Of a DNA stretch of 21,355 nucleotides, positions 1 to 6,581 are shown in pieces (the first letter of the stretch is position 1; each line of letters begins with the position of its first letter). The notes under the pieces are model-generated. The model saw nothing but the letters and a program-made list of their open reading frames with translations. It searched no databases and was not told where the DNA came from. The stretch is from assembly GCA_002385485.1 (NCBI GenBank), contig DGDP01000015.1:1-21355 (forward strand), read 5' to 3'. The position numbers and the translations under genes are program-made. Source of the DNA: Acetomicrobium sp. UBA3949 (GTDB lineage: Bacteria; Synergistota; Synergistia; Synergistales; Acetomicrobiaceae).

Positions 1-1137
1 CCCGCCCAACTCCTGAGTTTTGCCAGGCAGATAACCGGGAACGTCTACGAAGTTGACGACGGGAATGTTGTAGGCATCGCATATCCTGATGAAACGACTG
101 GCCTTATCCGAGGCATCTATATCGAGACATCCTGCTAGGTGGCGTGCTTGATTGGCTATGATGCCGATAACCCTGCCTCCAACTCTCGCAAAACCTGTCA
201 CTATGTTTTGCGCCCAATAGGGTTGCACTTCGAAGAAATCCCCATTATCGACGACGCACCCTATGACATCTTTAACATCGTATCCTTTATTGGGATTGGT
301 GGGAACCAACTCTCTCAGGCGCATATCAATCCTCTCGGGATCATCGCCGGTATCTGCGAAGGGCGGCTCTTCCATGTTATTGCTCGGCAAGAAGCTCAAC
401 AACTTCCTCACCTGGAGAAAGCAGTCATCCTCGTTGGCTGCAAAGAAGTGGGCCACACCGGATTTTTGGTTGTGGGTCATCGCTCCGCCGATCTCTTCGC
501 TGGTGACGTCCTCACCCGTGACTGCCTTGATGACTGCAGGGCCGGTTATGTGCATGATCCCAATCTTGTCCACCATAAACACAAAATCCATCAGGGCAGG
601 GCTGTAAACGGCACCTCCCGCACTGGGACCCGCTATTATGGATATCTGAGGGACTATGCCGCTGGCTTTCACATTTCTGAAAAATATATTTCCGTAACCG
701 GAGAGGGAATCCACTCCCTCCTGAATGCGCGCACCGCCTGAGTCGTTAATTCCAACGACGGGAGCGCCGTTGAGAAGCGCCATATCCAGGACCTTGCAAA
801 TTTTCTTCGCGTGCATCTCTCCCAAGGAACCGCCCATTACAGTAAAGTCCTGGCTAAAGACGTATACAAGACGACCTTCGACAGTTCCATAGCCCGTCAC
901 GACCCCGTCGCCGGGGATTTTTCGATTCTCCAGCCCGAAGAGAGAGCAGCGATGCTCAACGTGCTCGTCAAGCTCGACGAAAGAACCGGGGTCGAGCAGT
1001 TTATCTATCCTTTCCCTGGCCGTCAATTTGCCTCTTTTATGCTGCTTATCTACAGCTTCCTTTCCCTCCGGCAAACGCGCCCTTTCCTTTCTCGCCAAAA
1101 GCTCTTCGCACAATTGATCTATCGTCTTATCGGCCAT
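1..1137 (-). CDS. mmdA: Methylmalonyl-CoA decarboxylase alpha / acyl-CoA carboxyltransferase subunit (partial, C-terminus off the left edge)
   Basis: The minus strand is open from the ATG at 1137 to the window edge, giving 379 codons of a family normally about 510-520 residues long. The protein begins MADKTIDQLCEEL. It carries the crotonase-like carboxyltransferase blocks: QDFTVMGGSLGEMHAKK, then NDSGGARIQEGV, then GPSAGGAVYSPALMDF (the GG pairs form the oxyanion holes). The second-domain start GFARVGGRVIGIIANQ is also present. The family moves the carboxyl group between (methyl)malonyl-CoA and protein-bound biotin. In MmdABCD complexes this is coupled to sodium export at the membrane; in PccB-type enzymes it is a carboxylation. 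Start choice: an ATG also lies at 1143 but only 2 nt from the GGAGG, whereas the ATG at 1137 has 8 nt spacing. It is the last visible gene of the mutase/epimerase operon. Biotin carrier or membrane subunits would be expected just left of the window, and their identity would decide between MmdA and PccB. Confidence 0.9.
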   Translation of the reverse strand, partial: MADKTIDQLCEELLARKERARLPEGKEAVDKQHKRGKLTARERIDKLLDPGSFVELDEHVEHRCSLFGLENRKIPGDGVVTGYGTVEGRLVYVFSQDFTVMGGSLGEMHAKKICKVLDMALLNGAPVVGINDSGGARIQEGVDSLSGYGNIFFRNVKASGIVPQISIIAGPSAGGAVYSPALMDFVFMVDKIGIMHITGPAVIKAVTGEDVTSEEIGGAMTHNQKSGVAHFFAANEDDCFLQVRKLLSFLPSNNMEEPPFADTGDDPERIDMRLRELVPTNPNKGYDVKDVIGCVVDNGDFFEVQPYWAQNIVTGFARVGGRVIGIIANQARHLAGCLDIDASDKASRFIRICDAYNIPVVNFVDVPGYLPGKTQELGG

Positions 1138-1158
1138 TATCATGTCCTCCCCACGCAT

Positions 1159-1560
1159 CTAACGCTCGGAAATCTCGAGCAAAACGCCACCGGCAGCCTT
1201 TGGGTGAACGAAAGCTATCTTTGCTCCCCCCGCCCCACAGCGGGGCTTTTCGTCGATGAGCCGAATACCCTTATCCTTGAGCTCTTGCAAGGCTGCCTCG
1301 ATGTCCTCTACTTTAAGGGCCAAATGATGGATCCCTTCGCCTCTGCTTTCGATGAACTTAGAGATGGGGCTCTCGGGGGAAGTGGGTTCTAAAAGCTCAA
1401 TCTCCGTACCGCCCAGGGGCAAGAAGGCAGTTACAACCTTCTGCTCTGCCACCTCTTCCCGACCCGTGCATTTGATGCCCAAGGCCTCCTCCCAGAACTT
1501 CAATGCTTCATCTATAGATTTGACTGCTATTCCAATATGATCTACACCTACGGTCTTCAT
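1159..1560 (-). CDS. mce: Methylmalonyl-CoA epimerase (VOC superfamily)
   Basis: This 133-residue protein has the two-module glyoxalase/VOC fold expected for methylmalonyl-CoA epimerase, which interconverts the 2R and 2S forms of methylmalonyl-CoA in the cytoplasm. Visible markers are the N-terminal VDHIGIAV with H8, the IELLEP segment around residues 54-59, GIHHLALKV with H78/H79, and the C-terminal GVLLEI with E129. These are the positions expected for the metal ligands and catalytic acid. The length is normal. It lies 45 nt after the mutase small subunit and 21 nt before the carboxyltransferase, all on the same strand. This is the position needed to link the mutase (2R-specific) to the decarboxylase/carboxylase (2S-specific). 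The Shine-Dalgarno is weak (AGG-like). Other VOC functions are unlikely given this context. Confidence 0.93.
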   Translation of the reverse strand: MKTVGVDHIGIAVKSIDEALKFWEEALGIKCTGREEVAEQKVVTAFLPLGGTEIELLEPTSPESPISKFIESRGEGIHHLALKVEDIEAALQELKDKGIRLIDEKPRCGAGGAKIAFVHPKAAGGVLLEISER

Positions 1561-1605
1561 TTTCGCCTGCTCACGCTCCCTTCTCTACATCTTTAAAGGT
1601 ACCCG

Positions 1606-2025
1606 TCATACATGCTCTTTTGCTCTTCTTTCCTGAACCGCCTCTTGAAGCCACTCTATGACCTTGAGCGTCGGGGTTCCCGGTCCGAAAACGGCCTTAA
1701 CTCCCATCTGCTTTAGAACCGGCACATCGTCGTCGGGGATAACGCCGCCGCCGAAGACTATGATGTCTTCCGCCCCCCTTTTCTTTAAAAGCTCTATTAC
1801 TTCCCTGAAATAGTGTTCGTGAGCGCCCGATAATATACTCAACCCAATTGCATCGGCATCTTCCTGGATTGCAGTGGCAACTATCTGCTCGGGCGTCTGC
1901 CTTAAACCGGTATAAATAACTTCCATTCCCGCATCCCTGAGGGCCCTGGCTACGACCTTGGCCCCTCTGTCATGCCCGTCAAGACCGGGCTTTGCTACTA
2001 TTACGCGTATCTTCCTCTCGTCCAT
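1606..2025 (-). CDS. mcmA2: Methylmalonyl-CoA mutase small subunit, B12-binding domain
   Basis: This is a stand-alone cobalamin-binding domain of about 139 residues. It contains the base-off/His-on B12 signature: DGHDRG near the N-terminus (the His replaces the lower axial ligand), SILSG in the middle and FGGG near residues 91-94. It supplies the cofactor to the catalytic subunit encoded immediately upstream, which itself ends before a B12 domain. The longest frame starts at the ATG at 2040, but that codon overlaps the GGAGG. The ATG at 2025 sits 8 nt after that SD and is preferred, giving a start MDERKIRVIVAKPGLD. Split MCM of this kind (large chain plus about 140-residue B12 chain) is common in archaea, Firmicutes and Synergistota. 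No MeaB/ArgK GTPase chaperone gene is seen in this window. Confidence 0.93.
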   Translation of the reverse strand: MDERKIRVIVAKPGLDGHDRGAKVVARALRDAGMEVIYTGLRQTPEQIVATAIQEDADAIGLSILSGAHEHYFREVIELLKKRGAEDIIVFGGGVIPDDDVPVLKQMGVKAVFGPGTPTLKVIEWLQEAVQERRAKEHV

Positions 2026-2044
2026 CGTCCCTGCCTCCATACAT

Positions 2045-3727
2045 TTAGAGGATTATGCTTTCTCTGTATTCGCCAAACTCTTCCCGCAATACGTCGCAGA
2101 TCTCTCCCAAGGTTGCGTAGACTTTCACGGCCTCCAATATCTTGGGCATAAGGTTCGCCGATTCGTCCTTAGCAGCCTTCCTGATTTCTTCCAATGCTTC
2201 TTTGACCTTTACGTTGTCTCTGCTTTCCTTCAAAGCTCTAAGCCTTGCGATTTGCTTTTCGGCCATGGAAGGATCTACCCTCAAGATCTTGCGAGATGTC
2301 CCCTTTTCTTCTATTTGAAATTTATTTACTCCAACTACTATTTGCTCTCCCTTTTCGATAGCTCTCTGGTAGGCGTATGCCGAATCCTGAATCTGCTGCT
2401 GCACGTAACCCTTTTCAATGGCAACGAGCATACCTCCCATTTCGTCTATCTTATCTATGTATTCCTGAGCCCTTCTTTCTATCTCGTTTGTAAGCCACTC
2501 TAGGTAGTAACTTCCGGCCAGGGGATCGACCGTGTTCGTCACCCCGGACTCGTAGGCGATGATCTGTTGAGTGCGAAGGGCTATTCGGACGCTTTCCTCC
2601 GTGGGCAACGCCAAGGCTTCGTCGAAGCTGTTGGTGTGAAGCGATTGTGTACCTCCCAAAACTGCAGCCAAGGCCTGAATTGTCACCCGTATTATGTTGT
2701 TTTCCGGCTGTTGAGCGGTTAGCGTGCATCCTGCCGTCTGAGTGTGAAAACGAAGTTTTTGCGCATTCGGATTGGTGACTCCAAACCTTTCTCTCATGAT
2801 CTTTGCCCAGAGTCTCCTGGCGGCCCGGAACTTGGCTATCTCTTCGAGGAAGTCGTTATGAGAGTTGAAGAAAAAGGACAGTCGGCGCCCAAATACGTTT
2901 GGATCCAACCCCTTCTTGACGGCGGCCTCTACGTAGGCTATCCCGTCTGCAAGAGTAAAGGCAACTTCCTGAACTGCCGTGGATCCCGCTTCTCTGATAT
3001 GATATCCTGAAATAGATATGGTGTTCCATTTCGGGACGTGTTTGCTGCAAAACTCAAATATGTCCGTGATCAATCGCATGGAGGGCTTTGGAGGAAATAT
3101 ATAAGTTCCCCTTGCGATATATTCTTTTAATATGTCGTTTTGAATGGTTCCCGACAATTTGTCCGCCGGGACGTTTTGTTTTTCGCCGACAGCTATATAC
3201 ATGGCAAGCAGGATTGATGCCGGAGCATTTATAGTCATCGATGTGGAGACCTTGTCAAGAGGGATGCCGTCGAAGAGAATTTCCATATCCTCTAGGCTGT
3301 CTATTGCAACGCCAACCTTGCCCACTTCCCCCTGAGCCATGGGGTGGTCCGAATCATAACCAATCTGGGTGGGCAGGTCAAAGGCCACCGAAAGCCCCGT
3401 CTGTCCCTGCTGCAATAGGTATTTGTATCTTTCATTCGACTCTTCAGCTGAGGCATATCCCGCGTACTGGCGCATCGTCCAGAAACGCCCTCTGTACATG
3501 GTCGGCTGAACGCCTCTGGTGTAGGGGTAATCGCCGGGAAAACCCAAATCTTCTGTGTAGTCGAGGTCCTTTATGTTTTCCGGGGTGTATAACCTTTCTA
3601 CGGGAACCCCACCTCCCGTCGTAAAGGTGCTTTTACGCTCGGGGTACTTCTGGATTGTCTTTTTGACCTCTTCTTCATATTTAAGGCGAGCTTCAGATAT
3701 CTTTTCCAGTTCTTCCTCTTTGAACAT
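2045..3727 (-). CDS. mcmA1: Methylmalonyl-CoA mutase large (catalytic) subunit
   Basis: This is a 560-residue TIM-barrel catalytic chain that rearranges succinyl-CoA and (R)-methylmalonyl-CoA when combined with the separate B12 subunit. Counting from the ATG at 3727, the substrate-specificity residues are those of true MCM rather than isobutyryl- or ethylmalonyl-CoA mutase. These are Y88 in WTMRQYAGYAS (Y89 of the Propionibacterium enzyme), R206 in EYIARGTYIFPP (R207) and H243 in SISGYHIREAG (H244). TIQNDILKEY and the HTQTAGCTLTAQQPENN block are also present. A longer frame begins at a GTG at 3736, but that GTG directly abuts the GGGAGG SD. The ATG at 3727 has 9 nt spacing and is preferred. 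It is the first gene of a minus-strand operon with the B12 subunit, epimerase and carboxyltransferase. The region upstream carries the repeated GCACATTT elements listed separately. Confidence 0.95.
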   Translation of the reverse strand: MFKEEELEKISEARLKYEEEVKKTIQKYPERKSTFTTGGGVPVERLYTPENIKDLDYTEDLGFPGDYPYTRGVQPTMYRGRFWTMRQYAGYASAEESNERYKYLLQQGQTGLSVAFDLPTQIGYDSDHPMAQGEVGKVGVAIDSLEDMEILFDGIPLDKVSTSMTINAPASILLAMYIAVGEKQNVPADKLSGTIQNDILKEYIARGTYIFPPKPSMRLITDIFEFCSKHVPKWNTISISGYHIREAGSTAVQEVAFTLADGIAYVEAAVKKGLDPNVFGRRLSFFFNSHNDFLEEIAKFRAARRLWAKIMRERFGVTNPNAQKLRFHTQTAGCTLTAQQPENNIIRVTIQALAAVLGGTQSLHTNSFDEALALPTEESVRIALRTQQIIAYESGVTNTVDPLAGSYYLEWLTNEIERRAQEYIDKIDEMGGMLVAIEKGYVQQQIQDSAYAYQRAIEKGEQIVVGVNKFQIEEKGTSRKILRVDPSMAEKQIARLRALKESRDNVKVKEALEEIRKAAKDESANLMPKILEAVKVYATLGEICDVLREEFGEYRESIIL

Positions 3728-3767
3728 TAAGTTCACCCTCCCAAGAAATTCCGCCTTTTAGTAATTT

Positions 3768-3815
3768 GCACATTTGTATTTATTATTTCGCACATTTTTA
3801 TGCATTGCAACATTT
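3768..3815. repeat. Repeated GCACATTT elements upstream of the mutase operon
   Basis: Two exact copies of GCACATTT at 3768-3775 and 3790-3797 have starts 22 bp apart, about two helical turns. A third, imperfect copy (GCAACATTT) lies at 3807-3815. They sit 41-90 bp upstream of the mutase start in an AT-rich divergent promoter region. The phasing is what one expects of a regulator bound on one DNA face, but no known operator is recognised and the AT-rich context makes chance similarity possible. Confidence 0.3.
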
Positions 3816-3932
3816 AGGAAATATTAAGACAATTCAAACTACTGTTTGCGCCTCTTCTACGCAACCCTGCAAAAACGATGCTATCATAGCGGGATCTATA
3901 AGTCCACACTTACTGGAGCTCTATAAAGACAA

Positions 3933-3961
3933 GTGACCATCGATATATCTTTTGCTATAAT
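3933..3961 (+). promoter_or_regulatory. Candidate sigma-70 promoter for the zinc-ribbon gene
   Basis: GTGACC (3933-3938) and a perfect TATAAT (3956-3961) are separated by 17 bp. The expected start of transcription, near 3967-3968, falls at the beginning of the GAGGAGGG ribosome site (3967-3974). The leader would therefore be only about 13 nt. The -35 box matches the consensus at four of six positions. Confidence 0.45.
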
Positions 3962-3980
3962 TTAATGAGGAGGGATTAAT

Positions 3981-4364
3981 ATGCCTATGATTGAATGCTT
4001 TCTTTGCGGGAAGGGGTTCGTCAGCGCAGGACCCAAGGTTTGCCCAAGTTGCATGAAACGCCTTGATAAGCTTTACATAGATGCGAGAAACTACATAAGA
4101 GACAACCCTGACCTCAGGCTTAACGTGAAAGCATTGGCAGAAGAGCTAGATGCCGATCCGAGGGACATTCAGGCATTGGTCGATATGGGGCGCCTTGAGC
4201 TCGAGGGTGAATCGGAAAGCAGCGACAGGCTATCCGAAAGAGAGCGGTTGTTGCTGGAGTTCGAAAAACACCTAAAAGACGGCAAGGGGAAGGGCGAAGA
4301 ATCTCGGCGGATTAAGTATGCAGCCGAAAAATACGGCAAACAGGAGAAAAAAAAGGAAGATTGA
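3981..4364 (+). CDS. Small zinc-ribbon / helix-turn-helix-like protein, resembling the flagellar-operon YvyF family
   Basis: This 127-residue protein has an N-terminal zinc ribbon with C6, C9, C21 and C24 (ECFLCGKGF ... VCPSC). A helical segment, YIRDNPDLRLNVKALAEELD, follows, then IQALVDMGRLELEGE (to about residue 77). This layout of a four-Cys ribbon, then 'RDNP', then a short HTH-like unit ending in GRL resembles the YvyF/TIGR03826 family found in Bacillus flagellar operons. The last 50 residues are highly charged (SERERLLLEFEKHL, KYGKQEKKKED) and probably extended or coiled coil. No flagellar gene is in the window, so the role here is unknown. A strong SD (GAGGAGGG) lies 6 nt before the ATG. 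It stands alone on the plus strand, between the divergent mutase operon and a convergent fprA gene. Confidence 0.72.
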   Translation: MPMIECFLCGKGFVSAGPKVCPSCMKRLDKLYIDARNYIRDNPDLRLNVKALAEELDADPRDIQALVDMGRLELEGESESSDRLSERERLLLEFEKHLKDGKGKGEESRRIKYAAEKYGKQEKKKED

Positions 4365-4406
4365 AAGCTGCCACAGGATTGCTTAATCGTCTTTTTAGTC
4401 CAAAGT

Positions 4407-4440
4407 AAATACCCTCAACTCCATGGAGTTGAGGGTATTT
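4407..4440. terminator. Bidirectional terminator, perfect 34-bp palindrome
   Basis: A perfect 17+17 palindrome is centred on CCATGG between the stop codons of two convergent genes (4364 on plus, 4460 on minus). The arms contain ACCCTCAACTCC and end in AAAT/ATTT, so each strand reads into a short T-rich end. Position and symmetry fit a shared rho-independent terminator. Confidence 0.82.
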
Positions 4441-4459
4441 TAACGATTCGACAAGTTTT

Positions 4460-5665
4460 TTATCCGGCGCATTCCTTGAGGCGCCTTGCCATAGCTTTGC
4501 CAAGCTCCTCGGCCCTGACGTAATCTTCGTCCTTAGGCGAGGATTGTATGACTATCTCGGGATCGAGCAGCTCCCATTTGCCCGAGTTTTTGGCAAAATC
4601 TTCAAGTTTCTTCAAAATACCGGGGCTCCAGGTGTAGTTTCCCATTATGCCAAGCAACCTGTTTCTCATTTTTTTATTTTCTAGATGAGCCATGAGATCC
4701 GCTATAGGAGGAAAGGGCATGGTATTGTAGGTGCAGGAGGCAATGATAAGCCCCTTATATCTCCATATGTCTCTGATAATGAAGGAAACATGGTCCCTTG
4801 ACGCGTCGTGAACTACGATGTGTTCGATACCTTCTTTGGCCATGGCCCTGGCAGATGCCTGAGCCAGCTTTGCTGTATTCCCGTACATCGATCCATATAC
4901 TACGACGGCACCGCATTCTGTTTCGTGGCGACTCCACCTGTCGTAAAGGCTAATTATATGCTCGGGTTTGCTCCTGTGTATGGGGCCGTGAGAAGGAGCA
5001 ACGACTCTTACATCCGTTCCGCTCAACTTTGATATAGCTGCCTGAACCTGGTCGGAATAACGACCCACTATATTGGAAAAATATCTGAGTATCTCTCCCT
5101 CGTAGTAGGACATATCGACTTCATCGTCGAAGATTCCTCCCTCGAGGCAACCGAACCCGCCGAAGGCATCGCAGGAAAACAACGTCTTAGCAGTCTTGTC
5201 GTAGGTCATCATGGTCTCCGGCCAATGTACCATGGGAGTCAAAAAGAATTTGAGCACGTGGCCGCCCAGGTCCAGCTCTTCCCCGTCCTTTATCTGAATG
5301 ACCCCCTCGGTGACGGCGTAGAAGTTCTCCAGCATCTTAACGGTCTGGGCGTTACAAATGATCTTCAAGTCGGGATATAGCTTCTTGAGGATTTTTATGG
5401 AACCCGAGTGATCCGGCTCCATATGGTTTACCACTAAATAGTCTATGGGCCTGTCTTCCCCGAGCAAGCGCCTTATCTTGCTCACTAAATCTGTGAGATA
5501 AAAGGCCTTGACGGTATCTATGAGGGCAATTTTTTCTCCTATTACCAGGTAGGAGTTATAGGCAACTCCCCTTGGAAGGGGCCAAAGCGCTTCAAAAAGA
5601 TCTGTCTCTCTATCGTTTACTCCCACCCAATAAATGCCCTTTGTGACTTCTATTGCATCGTTCAT
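4460..5665 (-). CDS. fprA: FprA-family A-type flavo-diiron protein (oxygen/NO reductase)
   Basis: This 401-residue protein has a metallo-beta-lactamase-like diiron domain (about 1-245) followed by a flavodoxin domain (about 252-395). The diiron ligands are all present, counting from the ATG at 5665: H81, E83 and D85 in NHMEPDHSGS, H147 in MVHWPE, D166 in LFSCDAFGG, and H226 in APSHGPIH. The FMN phosphate loop is YGSMYGNTAKLA. The family reduces O2 to water and/or NO to N2O in the cytoplasm of anaerobes, usually fed by rubredoxin, and no rubredoxin gene is visible here. A longer frame starts at 5683, but the internal ATG at 5665 has the correctly spaced AAAGGGGGA. It lies 72 nt after the HAD gene on the same strand and ends at a strong bidirectional terminator. 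Confidence 0.94.
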   Translation of the reverse strand: MNDAIEVTKGIYWVGVNDRETDLFEALWPLPRGVAYNSYLVIGEKIALIDTVKAFYLTDLVSKIRRLLGEDRPIDYLVVNHMEPDHSGSIKILKKLYPDLKIICNAQTVKMLENFYAVTEGVIQIKDGEELDLGGHVLKFFLTPMVHWPETMMTYDKTAKTLFSCDAFGGFGCLEGGIFDDEVDMSYYEGEILRYFSNIVGRYSDQVQAAISKLSGTDVRVVAPSHGPIHRSKPEHIISLYDRWSRHETECGAVVVYGSMYGNTAKLAQASARAMAKEGIEHIVVHDASRDHVSFIIRDIWRYKGLIIASCTYNTMPFPPIADLMAHLENKKMRNRLLGIMGNYTWSPGILKKLEDFAKNSGKWELLDPEIVIQSSPKDEDYVRAEELGKAMARRLKECAG

Positions 5666-5737
5666 AGAAAATCCCCCTTTCATTGAGATTTACTCGGGCC
5701 TTGAACTTTCAAAGCGACCCTGTCTTTATCGTCTTTT

Positions 5738-6373
5738 TTAATCGAAGGACGTCCGCGAAAGCTCCGGCAAAATAAGACATAAATCCTTTAAAAGCTTGGC
5801 TTTGTTTTTATATAAAATGCCCACGATGTCCAATTTTTTTGCCAGGGTCACATTTTCTTCTTTATCGTCAATAAAAATTATGCTTCCCGGGTCCTCGTGA
5901 AGCGTATTTAACACGTCTTGAAATATAGTACCATCATGTTTGCTTTTCCCCAAGCGATAACTGTTGAATACGTAGTCGAAGATGTCATAAAAGGAGGCCT
6001 TCTCGTTAATTTCCTCAATCCAGTTGGTCTGGTCTGTCAGCAGGACCGTGGCGTAACCTAGATCGCGCAACGTATGAATCAGCTTCAGCATCCAGGGCCT
6101 CAAAACGAACCTGCTTAAAACTTCATTTCTCAAGTCTTGAACTGATTCGTTCAGGTCGAACTTCCTTTTGAAGGACTCCCAAAAGGCTTCTTCAGTCGAT
6201 TTGCCGCAGAGATATCCCGAATCATAAAGTATGGCTGTAGCTGTCTTCTCCACAGAAGAAGGATCAAGGCCGTGCTTTTCCGCAATAGCTTTCATGCCCT
6301 GAACAAATCCCTCTTCAGCTATTACGCCTCCAAAATCGAACATAACGACAGAATATTTTTTATTATTACGCAA
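5738..6373 (-). CDS. HAD-superfamily hydrolase, subfamily IA-like
   Basis: This 211-residue protein has HAD motif I as VVMFDFGGVI (nucleophile D13), motif II in VLLTDQTN, a conserved Lys in LGKSKHDGTIF and motif IV in IIFIDDKEEN. A helical cap lies between motifs I and II. Motif I is D-F-G rather than D-x-D, so the usual acid/base Asp two residues after the nucleophile is Gly. The DxGGV form is seen in subfamily IA variant-3 members. The substrate cannot be predicted; small phosphorylated metabolites are usual. The start is TTG at 6373, supported by a GAGGTG SD 7 nt upstream. The only downstream ATG abuts motif I, so TTG is the better choice. It is divergent from the glutamate-type dehydrogenase. 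Confidence 0.85.
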   Translation of the reverse strand: MRNNKKYSVVMFDFGGVIAEEGFVQGMKAIAEKHGLDPSSVEKTATAILYDSGYLCGKSTEEAFWESFKRKFDLNESVQDLRNEVLSRFVLRPWMLKLIHTLRDLGYATVLLTDQTNWIEEINEKASFYDIFDYVFNSYRLGKSKHDGTIFQDVLNTLHEDPGSIIFIDDKEENVTLAKKLDIVGILYKNKAKLLKDLCLILPELSRTSFD

Positions 6374-6434
6374 ATTTGAACACCTCTTGGTTTTTGTATG
6401 ATATAAGTTATAATAGATTCGATATTATCGCATG

Positions 6435-6492
6435 CATAGATGGCATTTTTGGGATCTTCGAAGATGTGATAGTGAAAACATTACCATCTATG
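6435..6492. repeat. Inverted repeats in the HAD / dehydrogenase divergent region
   Basis: Nine-base arms CATAGATGG (6435-6443) and CCATCTATG (6484-6492) flank a segment that contains a perfect 12-bp palindrome, ATCTTCGAAGAT (6454-6465). The whole lies between the two divergent start codons. It could be an operator region or a folded leader. No protein family is recognised as the binder. Confidence 0.4.
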
Positions 6493-6521
6493 AAATCCAA
6501 TGTAATAACAATGCGGGATAC

Positions 6522-6567
6522 AATGGGCATCGCGCCCATTAGTGTTCATATAATTACACAATATAAT
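6522..6567 (+). promoter_or_regulatory. Inverted repeat and TATAAT boxes just upstream of the dehydrogenase
   Basis: AATGGGC (6522-6528) and GCCCATT (6534-6540) form a 7-bp inverted repeat with a 5-nt centre. Two TATAAT hexamers follow at 6549-6554 and 6562-6567. Neither has a convincing -35 box at 16-18 bp. The repeat lies where a -35 element would be for either box, so an activator or repressor site is possible. The SD GGAGGGG follows at 6570-6576. Confidence 0.35.
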
Positions 6568-6581
6568 AGGAGGGGTCAATA

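Noticed and set aside
139..741. 200-residue plus-strand open frame
   Set aside because: It is antisense to the carboxyltransferase gene, whose motifs are unmistakable on minus, and it has no recognisable family features.
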